From positions 20,254,978-20,318,977 of the forward strand of contig BTPG01000004.1 of the NCBI GenBank assembly GCA_036245525.1: a DNA stretch of 64,000 nt. The letters are read 5' to 3'. The notes beneath the pieces are model-generated. The model ran no database searches, was not told the DNA's origin, and saw only the letters and a program-made list of their open reading frames with translations. Position numbers and translations under genes: made by a program. Shown here in pieces: positions 61,957-64,000 of the stretch. Within the stretch, counting starts at the first letter, position 1. The number at the start of each line of letters is the position of its first letter. Source of the DNA: Semisulcospira habei (lineage: Eukaryota; Mollusca; Gastropoda; Semisulcospiridae).

Positions 61957-62388
61957 ATGGCAACAATAGCTGTCATGATTGGTGGTGCAGTTATTAACGC
62001 ATTAGCTTTCAGTGGGTCAAACTATTTCTTTTCAAAAGTGAGTAAAGAAGAATCAGCAGAAGAAATGAAGCGACACAATGAGGCATCTGAAAAACTAGCT
62101 CAAGCTCAACAAGATTACGAGAAGCAAAGAATAGAAAAACTGGATTTTATTAATGAAAAACTAAAACTTGAGGGTCACGCACAGCATACATTTTCAAACG
62201 TTGATGACGCTATCAAAGAATACTATCTTGTTACTGGTGAAGACATATCTATTCCACAACCAAAACTTAGTGACTACTACCAACCAAGCCTAGAACAAAG
62301 AAATGGAGAAATAATATTTGTTTTAGTAGGAATGACATTAGTATATTTTACAGGAGTTTATATTGCTAGAAAAAATGGCAGACGCTAA
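61957..62388 (+). CDS. Polinton 2 small membrane protein 4
   Basis: 143 residues, homologue of 12243-12677: hydrophobic N-terminus (MATIAVMIGGAVINALAFSG), charged helical middle, C-terminal membrane helix IIFVLVGMTLVYFTGVYIA. Its 3' end overlaps the integrase start by 14 bases. Confidence 0.78.
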   Translation: MATIAVMIGGAVINALAFSGSNYFFSKVSKEESAEEMKRHNEASEKLAQAQQDYEKQRIEKLDFINEKLKLEGHAQHTFSNVDDAIKEYYLVTGEDISIPQPKLSDYYQPSLEQRNGEIIFVLVGMTLVYFTGVYIARKNGRR

Positions 62389-63322
62389 ACTATCAAAAAT
62401 ATATTACTCCCCAATTGGCTACTGGAAAGGGAATACTGCAATAAAAAAATTACATGCTGCTGTGGGTGGAGATGTTAACCAAATAAAACAGTGGCTTAAA
62501 AAACAGGCAATTTGGCAAATATATCTTCCTGCTCCAAGAAAAATAACAAGGCCTCATTTTGAAAACACATCACCTAATGACACACACCAAATGGACCTCC
62601 TGTTTCTTCCACATGACACAATAAGAAAGAAACGATACAAGTATGCATTAACTGTTGTTGACATAGCTTCAAGGTATAAGGATGCAGAACCCATAACTGA
62701 CAAAAAAGCTGTAACAGTGGCCACTGCATTATCAAAAATATATAGTCGAGGTCCTTTAAAATACCCTAGGCTTGTGCAGGTTGATGATGGGAGTGAATTT
62801 AAAGGGGCTGTTAATCAATTATTTGCAAAGCATGGAGTGCTAGTGCGGCGAGGCATACCAGGCTTGCATAGATCACAGGCTATTGTAGAAAATTTCAATA
62901 AACAATTATCAGAGAGACTTTTTAGCTATCAGTATTCTAAGGAACTCATGCATGACGCACGTAACACTGAGTGGGTTAAAAGATTACCTTCTGTGATAAA
63001 AGCAATGAATAATGAAGGTCACACTAAACCTGTTGATTCTATTAAATTGAAAACAATACCGTCAGAAATAAAAGCAATAACACCTCCAGACACTAACTTA
63101 TTTACAAAACAGGTGAGATATTTGTATCAACCTGGTGAGGCTGAAAATGACGTTAGACGTAGGGCAACTGATCCAATTTGGTCTACATCTGTTCATAATA
63201 TAAAAAAAATAGTTCCTTCAGCTAATGCAACAATATATTATCTGTATGAGCCTGCACCAAAGAGGGCATTTGTTAGAGAAGAATTACAGATTATTCCCAC
63301 AGACACTGTTACGCATTTTTAA
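62375..63322 (+). CDS. Polinton 2 integrase, intact
   Basis: 315 residues. The ATG at 62375 follows GAAAAA as in copy 1. Catalytic Asp at about residue 74 (HQMDLLFLPHD), second Asp at 137 (VQVDDGSEFKG), Glu at 172 (SQAIVENFN), giving the DDE core. The C-terminal region, with QVRYLYQPGEAENDVRRRA and later YYLYEPAPKRAFVREELQII, is the part lost by frameshift in copy 1 and probably binds the element ends. It overlaps the end of the polymerase gene tail to tail by about 14 bases. Confidence 0.92.
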   Translation: MADAKLSKIYYSPIGYWKGNTAIKKLHAAVGGDVNQIKQWLKKQAIWQIYLPAPRKITRPHFENTSPNDTHQMDLLFLPHDTIRKKRYKYALTVVDIASRYKDAEPITDKKAVTVATALSKIYSRGPLKYPRLVQVDDGSEFKGAVNQLFAKHGVLVRRGIPGLHRSQAIVENFNKQLSERLFSYQYSKELMHDARNTEWVKRLPSVIKAMNNEGHTKPVDSIKLKTIPSEIKAITPPDTNLFTKQVRYLYQPGEAENDVRRRATDPIWSTSVHNIKKIVPSANATIYYLYEPAPKRAFVREELQIIPTDTVTHF

Positions 63323-64000
63323 TCATTTCATCAACTAACTCATTGATTAGTTCATCAACCAGTTCATCAGCTATGTCTTCAGATAACTTAAGCCTGTAAT
63401 GTCCAGGTGCATAAGCTTTTTCCTTAGTGTGAAACACTCTTTTTGTATCCCCAACTGCTAGAGACTTTTTATGTTTGAATCATTTCAATATTATGTTTGT
63501 TTGATCTTAGTGTCTTGTTTGGATAATCAGACATTAATGCACCATCTAACACTTGCTTGTAATGTTCATGTCGAATGTCTTTATTTTTTATTGCTGTTTT
63601 TTTTATTCCTTTGGCTTTTGACTGACTTCCCTTTTGATGCAGTATAGAATACATTTTTGATCTCAGTCCAACGTACTCAACTATTGGCACACCATTTAGT
63701 TCATCCTTAAACTTTCCAGGCACTTTCTTGTTTTGTGTGCTAAACAGTGGATGGTCTTTAGGGTAATCAGACGTGTCATACATGTGTAACTCGGTTTTCA
63801 TGTCTTCATAAAAGTCTTCAGTACACACATCTATGATCATAGAGTCAGTGTCAGTGTATAACAATCGACACTCAGGATACTTTGGTTTAAAGTAATCATA
63901 ATAAAATTCAAGCATTAATAATTTTGACAACTCAAGAATAGCCATACCTATAAATACTGGCTTATCCAGTTTAACAATCTTTTTTTTGAGTGACACTGCA
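63309..64000 (-). pseudogene. Polinton 2 DNA polymerase B, C-terminal part, frameshifted
   Basis: The C-terminal ~230 codons of PolB; the rest lies beyond the window. Motif C is present as YTDTDS, and GLRSKMYSILHQKGSQSKA is shared with copy 1. Relative to copy 1, two bases are missing at about 63473, so the frame stops at 63469 after MIQT. The remaining tail to the ancestral stop at 63309-63311 is in another frame. Upstream of this the frame is open to the window edge. Confidence 0.88.

Larger units (their letters stand above)
60498..64000. mobile_element. Polinton/Maverick copy 2, left end (cut by window)
   Basis: Same gene order as the left part of copy 1: four small genes, integrase, then DNA polymerase on the other strand. 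The start is placed at AGAGATAGATAAATGGGGG, where a terminal foldback begins. No 1.25-kb repeat like that of copy 1 is present: only about 290 bases separate the end from the first gene. Confidence 0.88.

Overview
The window looks like nuclear DNA of a marine invertebrate, most likely a mollusc. It has a spliced animal gene, very repeat-rich non-coding DNA with many microsatellites, and DIRS, RTE-type LINE, SINE and Polinton/Maverick elements. The species cannot be named from the sequence alone.

Layout. 1-4686: decayed GC-rich DIRS-like retrotransposon (gag-like, RT/RNase H, tyrosine recombinase), itself hit by a 390-bp retroposon. 4685-5106: antisense 5' piece of an RTE-like LINE. 6730-30385: the last three coding exons of slc39a9 (zinc transporter ZIP9) on the + strand. 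The final intron (8934-30139) has been enlarged by a complete 16.5-kb Polinton (9562-26074) and by a 3.3-kb RTE-like LINE (26573-29872). 30386-60490: about 30 kb with few genes and dozens of short hairpin repeats, five copies of a ~390-bp retroposon, tRNA-derived SINEs, LINE pieces, minisatellites, and one orphan host-like reading frame (44514-45949). 60498-64000: left end of a second, diverged Polinton of the same family, cut by the window edge.

The complete Polinton has 5-bp target duplications, ~1.25-kb near-identical terminal inverted repeats, and about fifteen genes. These are a left cluster of four small, partly membrane-anchored proteins leading into a retroviral-type integrase; then, on the other strand, protein-primed family B DNA polymerase, a small protein, an FtsK/A32-type packaging ATPase and the probable major capsid protein. 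To the right lie two large proteins with membrane segments, a probable penton/minor capsid protein, two more unrecognised proteins, and a 26-residue microprotein ending in overlapping PSAP and PPxY-type late-domain motifs. It therefore carries both transposition genes and a virion-building set. No adenain-like protease is recognisable. The integrase of copy 1 and the polymerase of copy 2 each carry a frameshift, so neither copy looks autonomous.

Most unusual points: (1) both Polintons end in a ~210-245-bp foldback starting AGAGATA, with unrelated sequence inside, so the palindromic end seems conserved as a structure; (2) almost every Polinton start codon directly follows an A-rich ATAAAA-type motif; (3) the double late-domain microprotein; (4) several families of short, nearly perfect hairpins bounded by TTAA; (5) an internally deleted LINE copy that keeps both ends and has its own target duplication.
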